Below, one piece after another: positions 33,416 to 42,876 of a stretch of 64,000 nt of DNA. The notes below the pieces were generated by a model, which worked only from the letters and a program-made list of their open reading frames with translations, had not been told where the DNA came from and made no database searches. Source of the DNA: Rhizodiscina lignyota (lineage: Eukaryota > Ascomycota > Dothideomycetes > Aulographales > Rhizodiscinaceae). How positions within the stretch are numbered: the stretch's first letter is position 1; each line of letters begins with the position of its first letter. Where the stretch lies: contig ML978131.1 of assembly GCA_010015805.1 (NCBI GenBank), positions 682,001-746,000 on the forward strand. The letters are read 5' to 3'. A program made the translations under genes and the position numbers.

Positions 33416-34230
33416 TCAGGCTCCCAGCAAGAGCCTGTACCACTTCGCAAAATTCTTGTACGACATCTCTGTCTCCTCTCCCGTATCAAAGTCTAGAAAC
33501 AAATGCTTGTAATTCTTTAGAATTTCAAAAATGTTCTGCTCGTATTCCGAATATCGTTTCTCAAACAGCTGCTCATCATCCGCCTCTCTCGCACGTGCCA
33601 GGTACCTTTCCTTCGCCAACCACTTGGAGCAATGTAGATGCAGCACTGCTTCTGGCTTCCCGAACGACCTCTCAAACTCCGCTGCTTGCGCGACATCCCG
33701 TGGGAATCCGTCAATGATGATGGCGCGTGGTGGTTGTGCGATGTGCTGGACCTTGAATTCAGGTCCATCTTTGACTGTCACAACTTTATTCTCATCGACG
33801 TTGTAATGCATGAAAATCTGCAGGACCAGCGGTCTGGTGCTTGTCGTTTTGTACAGATCCGGAGCAATGCGCGTCGCAATATGGTCCAACATAAGCGGGT
33901 CGTTGCACTCCAAGCCCAGTTCTACGGAATCAATCTTCAGCTTCAGAAGCGGCATGAGGACACATGCAGGGAGCAGGTCTCCGCTCGTGAGACGCGCTTC
34001 GACGATACTACGCAGGAGGTTCGGTCCTTCGCCTTGAGCATCGCGCACACTGCGGAGGAAGTCGCCCACGGACAGGTGGTAGAGATTGTGATCTTGAGCG
34101 AGGCGTTTGAGAAGGGTACCTTTGCCGGCACCCGGTGGACCTTGTACGTGAGGAGTTAGTATCTGCGTGTTCTGTTGAGGATTCAAATAGTTTGGAGTTC
34201 ACCTATTGCAAAAATGATGGGAATGCCCAT
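33416..34230 (-). CDS. Nucleoside monophosphate kinase-like protein paired with viperin
   Basis: Complement of join(33416-34140, 34203-34230), 250 residues. The first exon is 28 nt (MGIPIIFAI) and the 62-bp intron splits the P-loop codon, restoring GPPGAGKGT at residues 10-18. Other hallmarks are HLSVGDFLR (NMP-binding), DGFPRD before the second half, and a short lid with RAREADDEQLFEKRYSEYEQN, as in adenylate and UMP-CMP kinases. An unusual insertion of about 55-60 residues lies between the NMP-binding part and DGFPRD. Reaction: phosphate transfer from ATP to an NMP, exact base unknown. It is head to head with the viperin gene across 523 bp, like CMPK2 with RSAD2 in vertebrates, so a role in supplying or handling nucleotides for viperin is inferred. 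No mitochondrial presequence is evident. Confidence 0.88.
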
Positions 34231-34753
34231 CTTGTTCAAAGCTGAATGTGGGTGTCGTGGAGACTGATAGGATTGAGAGGTTCTGGCTCCAGAGCAGGTG
34301 GACGCCTTTATGTATGGCAGCGATAAGTCGTTTGTGGAGTGAGAAACGGGAAAGCAGAGGAGGTTGAAAGGTATTCAATGCCGCTTGCAATGAAGCAATT
34401 GAATGCCGGAAAATTGAAAACAGCAACAAGTATTCTCATCGTTCAACAATGGCAGGTAACAAATGCACATTCATGGTCAATGAGAAGCATTGCATGCTGG
34501 TGATAGACGCTGTGAGGGAATAATGAATAGACAAGCAAACCTGTTGCGCGAGCCTCTGCAGCTAAGAAGTGGCCATAAAAGTTGTCTCAAACAATGAGAC
34601 AATGATTCCCTACCAAGCATGTGCTGTCCAAGAACAGAGCATTCAAACACGCATCACGGAATATATAATCTACGCATAGACCGTAAGTCTCGTTGAATCC
34701 TTAAGCACTTGCGTCCAGAAGATCTCCGGGAAGATCTTTCACTTTTTGTCACG
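34231..34753. promoter_or_regulatory. Bidirectional promoter of the kinase/viperin pair
   Basis: 523 bp separate the two divergent ATGs. The short distance implies shared control. No clear TATA box or inducible element is recognised. A frame upstream of the viperin ATG is open from 34709 but starts with TTG, so the ATG at 34754 is used. Confidence 0.55.
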
Positions 34754-35788
34754 ATGTTGTCTTTCCAGCAAATCAAAGCCGTAGGAGGCATTTCCATCCT
34801 TCTCCTTGGTGGCGGCGCATACCTATTCCATGAGAAAATCGGCATCGTATTTACGAAGCTTCGGGATCGTCTTCCATTTTTGGCTCGTCGCAAAATTCCG
34901 GTCTCCGTCAACTACCACTTTACAAGGGTTTGCAACGCAGAATGCGGTTTCTGCTTCCACACAGCAAAGAGTTCCTACAGAGCTCCCTTGGAAGACGCCA
35001 AACTGGGTCTGCTCATGCTCAAACGCGCCGGGATGCGAAAGATGAATTTCGCCGGAGGAGAGCCGTTCATGTACCCCAAGTTCCTTGGCGAGCTGCTGGA
35101 ATTCTGTCGCGATGAGCTCCAGCTTGAGAGCATATCGATCGTGACCAACGGGACCAAGGTGACGGAGAAGTTCCTTGAAAAATACGGCCGATGCATCGAC
35201 ATTCTCGCCGTTTCGTGCGACTCGTTCGACGCAAAGACGAACATTGAGATTGGCCGCGGCAAAGACGGCGGAAACAGGGAGCAGCTCTTCCGAATTGCTG
35301 AGTGGTGTCATGAGTATGGCATCAAGTTCAAGCTCAACACGGTGGTCTGCAAGCTCAACTATCATGAGGACATGGTTGACACGGTGGAGCAGCTGGGTCC
35401 ATTCCGCTGGAAGTGTTTCCAGGTCCTGATGGTTGAAGGGGAGAACGACTCTGAGAAGACGCTACGAGATGTTAGGAAGTTCCAAATCACGGACGAGCAG
35501 TACGAGGAGTTCTGCGACCGCCACAAGCACCTGAAGTGCTTTGTACCAGAGTCAAACAAGGTGATGGCTGGTTCGTACTTGATACTGGATGAGTTTCTGC
35601 GTTTCCTTGACAAGGCTGACGGCATTGAGACTGCGTCTGACTCGATCCTTGAGGTTGGCGTACAGAAGGCTCTGGAGCAGGTCCGTTGGGATGAGGAAAG
35701 CTTTGAGAAGAGAGGTGGAGTCTACGACTGGAGCAAAGAAGTGGCAGCGGGATGCGGAGAAGGCTTGGACAAGGCGCTGGAGTTTTGA
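34754..35788 (+). CDS. RSAD2: Viperin-family radical SAM enzyme (fungal RSAD2 homologue)
   Basis: Intronless, 344 residues, close to human viperin (361). An N-terminal hydrophobic helix (AVGGISILLLGGGAYLF, residues 9-25) probably anchors it to the ER or lipid droplets. The radical-SAM cluster motif is C60-x3-C64-x2-C67, preceded by the viperin-specific NYHFTR. GGEP (101-104), SIVTNGT, ILAVSCDSFD, IGRGK, FKLNTVV, RWKCFQVLMVEGEN and VPESN-MAGSYLILDE all match viperin blocks in order. The conserved C-terminal RGGVYDWSK is present. Animal viperins convert CTP to the chain terminator ddhCTP, and prokaryotic viperins make several ddh-nucleotides. The fungal substrate is open. All key residues appear intact, so an active enzyme is expected. 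Confidence 0.95.
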   Translation: MLSFQQIKAVGGISILLLGGGAYLFHEKIGIVFTKLRDRLPFLARRKIPVSVNYHFTRVCNAECGFCFHTAKSSYRAPLEDAKLGLLMLKRAGMRKMNFAGGEPFMYPKFLGELLEFCRDELQLESISIVTNGTKVTEKFLEKYGRCIDILAVSCDSFDAKTNIEIGRGKDGGNREQLFRIAEWCHEYGIKFKLNTVVCKLNYHEDMVDTVEQLGPFRWKCFQVLMVEGENDSEKTLRDVRKFQITDEQYEEFCDRHKHLKCFVPESNKVMAGSYLILDEFLRFLDKADGIETASDSILEVGVQKALEQVRWDEESFEKRGGVYDWSKEVAAGCGEGLDKALEF

Positions 35789-36694
35789 AATCTGTTGAGA
35801 ATGCTCTGACAAAGGATAGAAAGGAGGAAGAGGACTGAGAGATGAACGGATCCTGAGAATGACAGAAATGTTGGTGGTAGCTTTGAAGGCATTGCACTGC
35901 AATAGGGTGTAACCTCTGTAATCAACACAGCATACAGGTTTTTCAAGAGTGTGCTGACGTTGTGTACACTCCAAGGAGCGTAGGACTGAGCTTCCACCGA
36001 TGGCCTTGCTTCCTTTAAGTGTGAGCTGCTCCCCCTGTCATTGCAGCTTGCCCGTCTGCCCGCTGGTCTGTCACCTCGAGCGGATGGAGTCATGGTGGAA
36101 GAACGGATGGAAGAAAGGGAAATGTTGAGTTTGCTTCTTTATTCACAGTTATTTTCTTTTGATCACTTCTATGAAGTTGAACGAACGCAGTCGCGGATGA
36201 AGTTGAGATAAGACGGGCTCCTTTGGACAAAGCGGCCGCCAAGCCTCCCGGGATACGCGTAAGGGCGCTGTGCTCTTACTGGACCCTGGGCCAAATTAAT
36301 TCGCGTCGATTAGCGTGATGAGATGCAGCCATCTTGCGGGGCCAGCAGGCAGCGATCACGGGCGCGACTTATTGGCCGTTCATTTCGCGTGGCACGGACT
36401 TGGATGATGCACTGCCAACCACAGCTTGACATTCTTCCACATGCGTGCGTTCAACTTCATCGTTAAACCTACTCTCGCACACCATCCTCCACGCCTCTCT
36501 CTCCCCAGCGTGACCCCTAGCTTGTGCCTGTCATGTGCGCGGGGTTTGTAGCCATTACCAAGCCCGCGGCGAAATAAATAAAAGGTCGGTCTGCATTCCC
36601 ACGCGCGAGGCCTCGTGCCCATCTTTCCGGTCATCGTGGCCTCTCGAGTCGCCCCGTCGTCGTACAAAGGGCGGGCAAGACAAAAGCCATTAAC
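35789..36694. other. Intergenic region, promoter of GPC1-like gene
   Basis: 0.9 kb without a supported gene. Overlapping minus-strand frames at 35487-36093 are shadows with no domain. Confidence 0.5.
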
Positions 36695-38510
36695 ATGCTG
36701 CAGCCTCCTTTACGCCCCAGACCACACTTCACCCATCACCGAACTGCTTCTTCCGTCCTCTACCGCGTCGAAGAGGAATCTTCAATAGCGCCCAGCATGT
36801 CTGACCCACTCCCTATTCCCTTAAAGACTCGCTCTCAACCCGACCTGGTCGACTCGAGATTTTCTGCTGCAGAGTCTCTTGCAGGTGACAAAACATACGC
36901 TTCCTCTGCTTTCCTCGGCGAGTCACCGCCAAATGGCTCGAAGACCCCGAATTTCTCATCATCTCCGCCTACGCCCGGTAAGCTGTCGCGGACGGCCTCC
37001 TTTTCTAATGGATCCGCCTACGACGACGATCCGTTCGTACCGCCGCCGGATCGAATCACCGTATTCGACCTCCTCGAAAATCTTGCTCTCCCACAGCGCC
37101 TAGAGCAGCTGCAGAGCACAATGACAGAAAGTGTGCGAAGGCAGCAGCAGCGGTTCCGGTCCAGTGGGCAGAACGCAAAGGATAAAGTCATAGATGAATG
37201 GAGACGGAGGCTGCCAACCGCAGATGAACAACTTGGGAAGTATAGAAAGCGGATGCGCGAAAGAGTGGACAGAATTGGCAAGACGTGGAACGACCGGAAG
37301 ACCGTCAGTGTCCGCGAAAAGGTTTCCTTCATCGCTGGCGTATTCAACATATTCATAAGCGGCTACTTTATCGGCTCGCATCCAGAATGGTTCCACTTGT
37401 GGTACGCGGCGCAGCTCGTATATTTCATGCCTATCCGATTCTATACCTACCATCGACGAGGGATGCACTATTTCTTGGCCGACCTTTGCTATTTCGTCAA
37501 TGGACTTCTTTGTCTCAGCATATGGGCCTTCCCGAACTCCAAGCGGCTCCTCCTGTCAACATTTTGCCTTGCTTACGGGAATAACGCCATTGCAATAGCT
37601 ATGTGGCGGAATATGTTGGTCTTCCACTCTTTGGACAAGGTTACGAGGTATGTCATTCCCCTAAATGCGTAAATCCATCTCTCGTCTGACCTTTCTTTCT
37701 AGTCTCTTCATCCACATTATGCCCTGCGTAACCCTCCACTGCCTCGTCCACCTCATCCCCCCGGAGCTTCAAGCTGCCAAATACCCCGCAATATACCGCA
37801 TCAAGAACGCCCCCAAAGGCACCCCCTTCCACTACTCCCCCGCCGAATTTCTGCTTTGGGCCTCCGTGCCCTACGCCCTTTGGCAGGCCACATACTACTT
37901 CTTCATCACCTGGCGGCGTAAAGAGAAAATCGCCGCCGGCCGCCTCACGTCCTTTGTGTGGCTGCGACGCTCTTACAAAGGCACCATGCTCGGCAACATC
38001 GTGCACCGCCGCCCCGAATGGCTGCAGGAGCCGACGTTCATGCTCATCCAGTACTTCTACGCCATGCTCACCACCCTGCCGTGCGCCTTGTGGTTCTGGT
38101 ACCGCTACGCCAGCGCGGGCTTTCTGACCATTGTGTTCGCGTGGAGTGTGTATAATGGCGCCACATACTATATTGATATCTTTGGGAGACGGTTTGAGAG
38201 GGAGCTCGAGCAGCTTAGGCGCGATGTCCAGAGAATGCAGAATAGTCCGGATGGGTTTAAGACGCCGCTTCTGACGCCGAATGATGGCGATAAAGGGCTT
38301 GAGATGACGGCTGGTAGGCGTCATGAGAGGAGCACGAGTACGGGAAGTGACAGTGAGATTAGCTACATGGGCAATGGGCATACGAAGAACAGAGAAAGCG
38401 TGGATCACATCCCTCTGCTCGACGAGAGTGTCAAGGATGTCGTGGTCAATGGTGATGGAGATGCTGGGCAAAGGACGCCGACGGGTCTGGAAGACAAGAA
38501 GAATGCGTAA
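36695..38510 (+). CDS. gpc1: Glycerophosphocholine acyltransferase 1 (GPC1 family, DUF2838)
   Basis: Join 36695-37647 and 37703-38510, 586 residues; one 55-bp intron joins DKVTS to LFIHIMPC. An ATG at 36797 (MSDPLPIPLK) is an alternative start. The N-terminal 150 residues are cytosolic and serine/proline-rich, followed by a basic helix (KYRKRMRERVDRIGKTW). About eight membrane segments follow, from SFIAGVFNIFISGYFIG to FLTIVFAWSVYNGA, including the family block YFMPIRFYTYHRRGMHYFLADLCYFVN. Gpc1 enzymes acylate glycerophosphocholine with acyl-CoA to lysophosphatidylcholine in the ER, recycling phosphatidylcholine. The C-terminal tail is acidic and serine/threonine-rich. Confidence 0.9.
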
Positions 38511-38987
38511 TTTGGTTAAGTAATATACTTACGTCGTGACGGTACGGATGCGATATTTTGTGATTTGGCCTGTTTAGGGGCATGGCGGGCCTGTTCTGAT
38601 AGTCATTCTCAGCGAACACGCATCTGGAAGATCATTGGGGGATACGCATTCATTGGTGAATTTTTTTGGTGGCGTACAACTGTCTTTTTGATTTTTGCGT
38701 CACAGATACCCCCTTTCATTTCCCGGCTGCAACATTTTGACGTGTGCTGTTTGCAATACCCGGTTCGTCTAAGTAGAATGCTGTTTCGAGGTTCGGATAC
38801 GCGAGTACGTTTGTTAATTTGATCACTTTTGTTTATTCGGCCAGCATTGAAACGATGGTTCTGATATTAAACAACCAAATGGCTGATTTGGACTTGATTC
38901 AAATTGATCGAACGCTGATGCTAGAAAACTTCGCTACATATGCATATCGCTGATAAGAACAGCCAACTTCAATATGAAAATCTATTC
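38511..38987. other. Intergenic region between convergent genes
   Basis: A 477-bp, AT-rich 3' flank shared by the GPC1 and CWC22 genes. Nothing else is seen. Confidence 0.6.
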
Positions 38988-40772
38988 TCAACCCATAGCC
39001 TTCAGCGCAGCTCTCATATCGTCGGTCAAAGGACCCAATTTGATTGCAGTGAAGTAGTTGATCGCAAAGCGCGTCGCTCTTGGATCCTCATCTGGGCTGG
39101 GGAACAAGCCAGCGTACGCCTCCTTCATGAGTGGATCGTGCATTCTCTCCACCAACTTCTTCATGCCAATTTCGTAAAGCATTGACTCGAAGAGAATCCT
39201 AATGAAAATACGACTGCTGGAAGTCGTCTCCTCTTCATTAAGATGGATGTTGCTAAGAACATACCATCCCAGTGCATCCGTCGCCAACAGATGCCCAAAG
39301 AACGCTGAGATAATACGAAGACGGTTCGTTTCGTAGCGGTGGATGGTGCTGTAGTACTCCGCAAACGCATCCTCGAACAACTCTTTCCACATGCGGTTAA
39401 TCTTGCAGAAGCGCTCGCCAATCAGGCCATAGAACTTGTCATATGTTTTCTCCTGACTAGCGCATTCCACGAGCATGCTAACGAGCTCCTTCTCCTCGCC
39501 TCGGGGTAGATCGATCTTCATGAGCTTGTGGACTGCTTCTTCGAAGCCTCCAGAGGATTTGATGGTGAGATAGATCTTGCGGCGCAGGTTGACGAGATCA
39601 GTGTTCGTTTGGTCATGGATCTCCATTACATGATCCTTTTCGTCTTCGCCGTCTGACTCGTCAGAGTCGTCTTCTGAGCCGTCTTCATCGTCGGAAGCAT
39701 CGCCCAAAATCTCCATCTTGACCTTCTTGTATTCATCTTCGTGCTGTTGGTAGTCCGGGTCGAACTTGAAAATGTTTAGTCCATCTTGGACATCAAGATC
39801 GTCATCATCAAGCGCAATATTATGGGTGATTTGATCATCCTCTTCAACCAGATCCAGCTCTTCCTTGACCGCCGGATTATCCTTGAACTTGTCTCTGCGT
39901 ATCTGGAAAAGTACTTCGATCATGTATTGTGTCCGCTTGTCGATGCTGGCTTCGTGAAGGATGCTTCGGAACTGGTCAAACAGCACCATCGCAATCTTGC
40001 TGTTCATCTCTTCCAAGTGTTGACCCACTTCGCGGGTCAAGCCAACTGCAACTTCCACGCTGTCATCGGTTGGATTCTTCAAAAGAGTAAGAAGTATCTG
40101 CGCTGCCAACATCTCATGTACGACTTGTTGGTTGCACAGGTGCGCAATGAATTGAGTACTGGCCATACAGACGGATTTGTCATTCCGCCTTAACGCCTTC
40201 TTGAATTGCACAACAAGGCGGTGTACGAGTAGTTCTCCAACCTGAGGAAGCTTGGTGTTGACGATGGCAACCATGGCAGCATAGATAGGCGTGAAGACTA
40301 GCGACGATGATTGCGCCTTCATGATAGACCGACAGAAGAGTCCACGGCCTCGGATCAAGTTCTCACTAAACAGCTCTGGGATGATGTGCTTGATATTCGA
40401 CACGTTGATTTTATTGATCAACCCATTGATACTCTTCTTCAGCGCCTCCCATGCCATGCGTTGGAACTCCTTCGTCGCCGGATCCGTGAACTGCGCCTGC
40501 AGGGCGCGCAGCCGTGCGGGGGGGATATAGGTGCCACCAGAGCGCGATGTAAGAAGCCTGTCATATTCTGCTTTTGCGGCAGCCTTCTTCTCCTCCTCTG
40601 TGAGAGGTTCGCGTTGACGGGGTGGGCTTGGAGGTGGTGGGCGGCGTAGAGGCTCTGGTGACTCGGACACTCTTCGTCGTTTCGCGGGTGGATGAAACGC
40701 AAGTTCATGTTGCTCAGGTAGGTCGGGATCAGGGGTTGGGACGCGCACCGCGCTCTGGAGGACTTCGGCCAT
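38988..40772 (-). CDS. cwc22: Pre-mRNA-splicing factor CWC22
   Basis: Intronless, 594 residues. After a proline- and arginine-rich N-terminus with a likely nuclear signal (PPAKRRRVSESP), a conserved RSGGTYIPPARLRALQAQ block leads into the MIF4G domain (about residues 100-290). That domain includes WEALKKSINGLINKINVSNIKHIIPELF and RGRGLFCRSIMKAQSSSLVFTPIYAAMVAIVN. An acidic linker (DDEDGSEDDSDESDGEDEKD) separates it from the MA3 domain (about 400-520). CWC22 is an essential spliceosome component that escorts eIF4A3 for exon-junction assembly. The RS-type C-terminal extension of animals is absent, as usual in fungi. Length fits the family. Confidence 0.95.
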   Translation of the reverse strand: MAEVLQSAVRVPTPDPDLPEQHELAFHPPAKRRRVSESPEPLRRPPPPSPPRQREPLTEEEKKAAAKAEYDRLLTSRSGGTYIPPARLRALQAQFTDPATKEFQRMAWEALKKSINGLINKINVSNIKHIIPELFSENLIRGRGLFCRSIMKAQSSSLVFTPIYAAMVAIVNTKLPQVGELLVHRLVVQFKKALRRNDKSVCMASTQFIAHLCNQQVVHEMLAAQILLTLLKNPTDDSVEVAVGLTREVGQHLEEMNSKIAMVLFDQFRSILHEASIDKRTQYMIEVLFQIRRDKFKDNPAVKEELDLVEEDDQITHNIALDDDDLDVQDGLNIFKFDPDYQQHEDEYKKVKMEILGDASDDEDGSEDDSDESDGEDEKDHVMEIHDQTNTDLVNLRRKIYLTIKSSGGFEEAVHKLMKIDLPRGEEKELVSMLVECASQEKTYDKFYGLIGERFCKINRMWKELFEDAFAEYYSTIHRYETNRLRIISAFFGHLLATDALGWYVLSNIHLNEEETTSSSRIFIRILFESMLYEIGMKKLVERMHDPLMKEAYAGLFPSPDEDPRATRFAINYFTAIKLGPLTDDMRAALKAMG

Positions 40773-41063
40773 TTTTGGCAGTTTGTGAGTGCTGTTTGAA
40801 TGAGTAACTGACTGTTGACTTGTGGTGGTACGAGAGGCGAGAAAAAGTGCGGGAGCATGCTAGGGAGCTTTTGCACCAAAGGGCTTGGCATCACGAACCA
40901 ATCAGAGCTAAGTCGATAAACTACTAACACCGCCTACATTACTGGCATGTCTACAAGTGAGTCGTGACAGGTAGAGAGTGTTTCGACCTCATCTCACGCT
41001 AAACACACATCTACTTAATGGCTTCTGCAAAATTGACGCACGTTTTCATTCGCCTGTAAAGCT
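40773..41063. other. Intergenic region upstream of CWC22
   Basis: This short spacer contains the CWC22 promoter and the far 3' flank of the MDR oxidoreductase. No gene is seen. Confidence 0.5.
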
Positions 41064-41155
41064 AAAGTCTCGGATTGAGATACGATCAACACGCATGGCC
41101 AGCAGCCTTGGTCTTTTTAAAAGTCAAGTTTGATCCTCTCTCAATCCGAGACTTT
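41064..41155 (-). repeat. Perfect 17-bp inverted repeat overlapping the MDR gene stop codon
   Basis: 41064-41080 and 41139-41155 are exact reverse complements, with a 58-bp loop. The second arm covers the last five codons and stop of the oxidoreductase (LKVSD-stop), so the mRNA would fold its stop codon into a stem. A GATC pair inside the loop and weaker pairing outside can lengthen the stem. It may form a 3' processing or stability hairpin, or record a small inverted duplication. Confidence 0.7.
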
Positions 41156-42145
41156 AAGCACCACTTTTCCTCTGGCATGACCACTATCGAGTCTCTGAAA
41201 TGCCTCTCTCCAGTCATCAAGCGACCAAATACTGTCCACGATAGCCTTGCACTTCCCGCTCTCGATTAGATTTGAGACCAGTTCAAGCTGTCCACCATCG
41301 GGGTCAACAATGAACCAATGAGTCCTTACACCCTCAGCAACGCCTGTAGCAGGTTTCTTCGTCTCAGCTGGCTGAGCAACACTATTCAAAAACCCACTTG
41401 GCTTAACAACCGTCCACGCTTCAGCAAGCGTGTCACCACCTTTGCAGTCAATGACAATGTCAAATCTCCGAGAGTCGTCTTCCTGAACCCATTGACTGAG
41501 GTTTGTATTTGTGTAATCCAAAACCTCATGAGCTCCAAGCTCTTTAACGAAGTCGATGTTACTTGGCCCACAAGTGGCAACTACGAAAGCGCCTGCCCGC
41601 GACGCAAATTGGACTGCCCAAACTCCTACACCTCCGCTTGCTGCCGTGACGAGAACTCTCTTCTTTTCACCATCCTTTTCATTATCCTGTGGTAGTGCAC
41701 TCAAGCCAGCGTAAACAAATAGCGCTTGTGATGCTGTGAGAGCACTTAGTGGCACTGTTGCAGCCTCTTCCCAGCTAAGTGATTTGGGCTTCAGAGCGAG
41801 TTCCGCATCAAGCGCGATTTGTTGCTCGCGAGCAGCACCAGCTCGGCTGAAGGACGTGAGAGCATACACTTCGTCTCCTGTCTTGAACTCGGATCTCGAA
41901 GCCGGCGAGATGACGACTCCTGCCATGTCGAAACCGGGTATTGGAAATTCGAGAGAGTTTGGCTCAGGCCAGAAAAGCTCTCCGCTGGTCAGAGATGTTG
42001 CCCGAACGCTAATGAGATTGTATTGGGAGCGACTTTGTTCAAACATAAGAGGGTTACGATGTTGTATAAGAGAAAGAGAATGTGTTTTTTTATCGTGTAG
42101 TAACGTTTTGATGCTCGAGTCGGACATTGTTGAGATTAAGGACAT
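41141..42145 (-). CDS. MDR-superfamily oxidoreductase (quinone reductase-like)
   Basis: Intronless, 334 residues; the in-frame ATG at 42127 (MSDSSIK) is an alternative start. The GroES-like half contains the PGFDMAGVV block with GDEVYAL, and a Rossmann half carries VLVTAASGGVGVWAVQFA, the AAxGGVG motif of NADPH-dependent zinc-free MDR enzymes. DYTN and CKGGDTLAEAW follow, as in quinone oxidoreductase-like and NADP-dependent alkenal reductases. Substrate is unknown; detoxification of quinones or enones is plausible. The extreme 3' end of the gene forms one arm of a perfect hairpin. Confidence 0.88.
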   Translation of the reverse strand: MSLISTMSDSSIKTLLHDKKTHSLSLIQHRNPLMFEQSRSQYNLISVRATSLTSGELFWPEPNSLEFPIPGFDMAGVVISPASRSEFKTGDEVYALTSFSRAGAAREQQIALDAELALKPKSLSWEEAATVPLSALTASQALFVYAGLSALPQDNEKDGEKKRVLVTAASGGVGVWAVQFASRAGAFVVATCGPSNIDFVKELGAHEVLDYTNTNLSQWVQEDDSRRFDIVIDCKGGDTLAEAWTVVKPSGFLNSVAQPAETKKPATGVAEGVRTHWFIVDPDGGQLELVSNLIESGKCKAIVDSIWSLDDWREAFQRLDSGHARGKVVLKVSD

Positions 42146-42876
42146 AGAGCTCTTGAAAGGCGATTAAAGAATGATAATATTACTCTTTTGATTCAGTGAA
42201 ACTGAAGTTTCCAACCTATTTCATCCCCGTGATCTTGGAATTATCGGCGATGAAATGTCCCTGATAGTAACAGAGCTGAAGTTAGACCCGTATGAGTAAG
42301 CTGGTTGCCGATTAGGCTATCGAAGAGGTTTCGAAACTGTCCCGTAATATGGTACCCGTGAACTTTCTTGACAGCAGATTTCAGGAATGCCTCGCATCCA
42401 TTGTGGAGGTGGAGTGGAGTGGTCTAGCTCGCTCAATCGGAATTCAGGTGGACACCGTGGGAGGAAGTTGTACTCGACAGAAGGATTGCGCTCTGCTGCA
42501 GCGCTAAAGATCGGACTCTTGCTCGGTTAAGTCGCTAACTAAAATGTCATCTAACTTAGGAATCTGAGCTGCGAAACAGCAGATGCCGTGGATGGAGATA
42601 TGACACTGATGCAAGAAATCGGGGAGTAAGGGATGTGGTTGGGACGCCACAAAACCAAAAGAAGATCTCGGTCCGAGCCGAACATCGCGCCTTGGCCTGG
42701 TTGGAGAGCTCTGATGTCAGCTCTTTCATCCCAGCTTTTCCTTTCCATGTCCCCCTCATTCTTGTCCATGAAATGGAATGCTTGTCAGAGCATTCAACGT
42801 TCGGATTCTTCAGCCAACATCAACTTTACGACACAAGGGCCGTTGGGCCAGATCAATTGGAGCCAGTCCTCGAAAG
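42146..42876. promoter_or_regulatory. Divergent promoter between MDR oxidoreductase and Ap4A phosphorylase
   Basis: 0.73 kb between two divergent starts. Small overlapping frames at 42551-42880 are not supported as genes, and no motif stands out. Confidence 0.45.
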
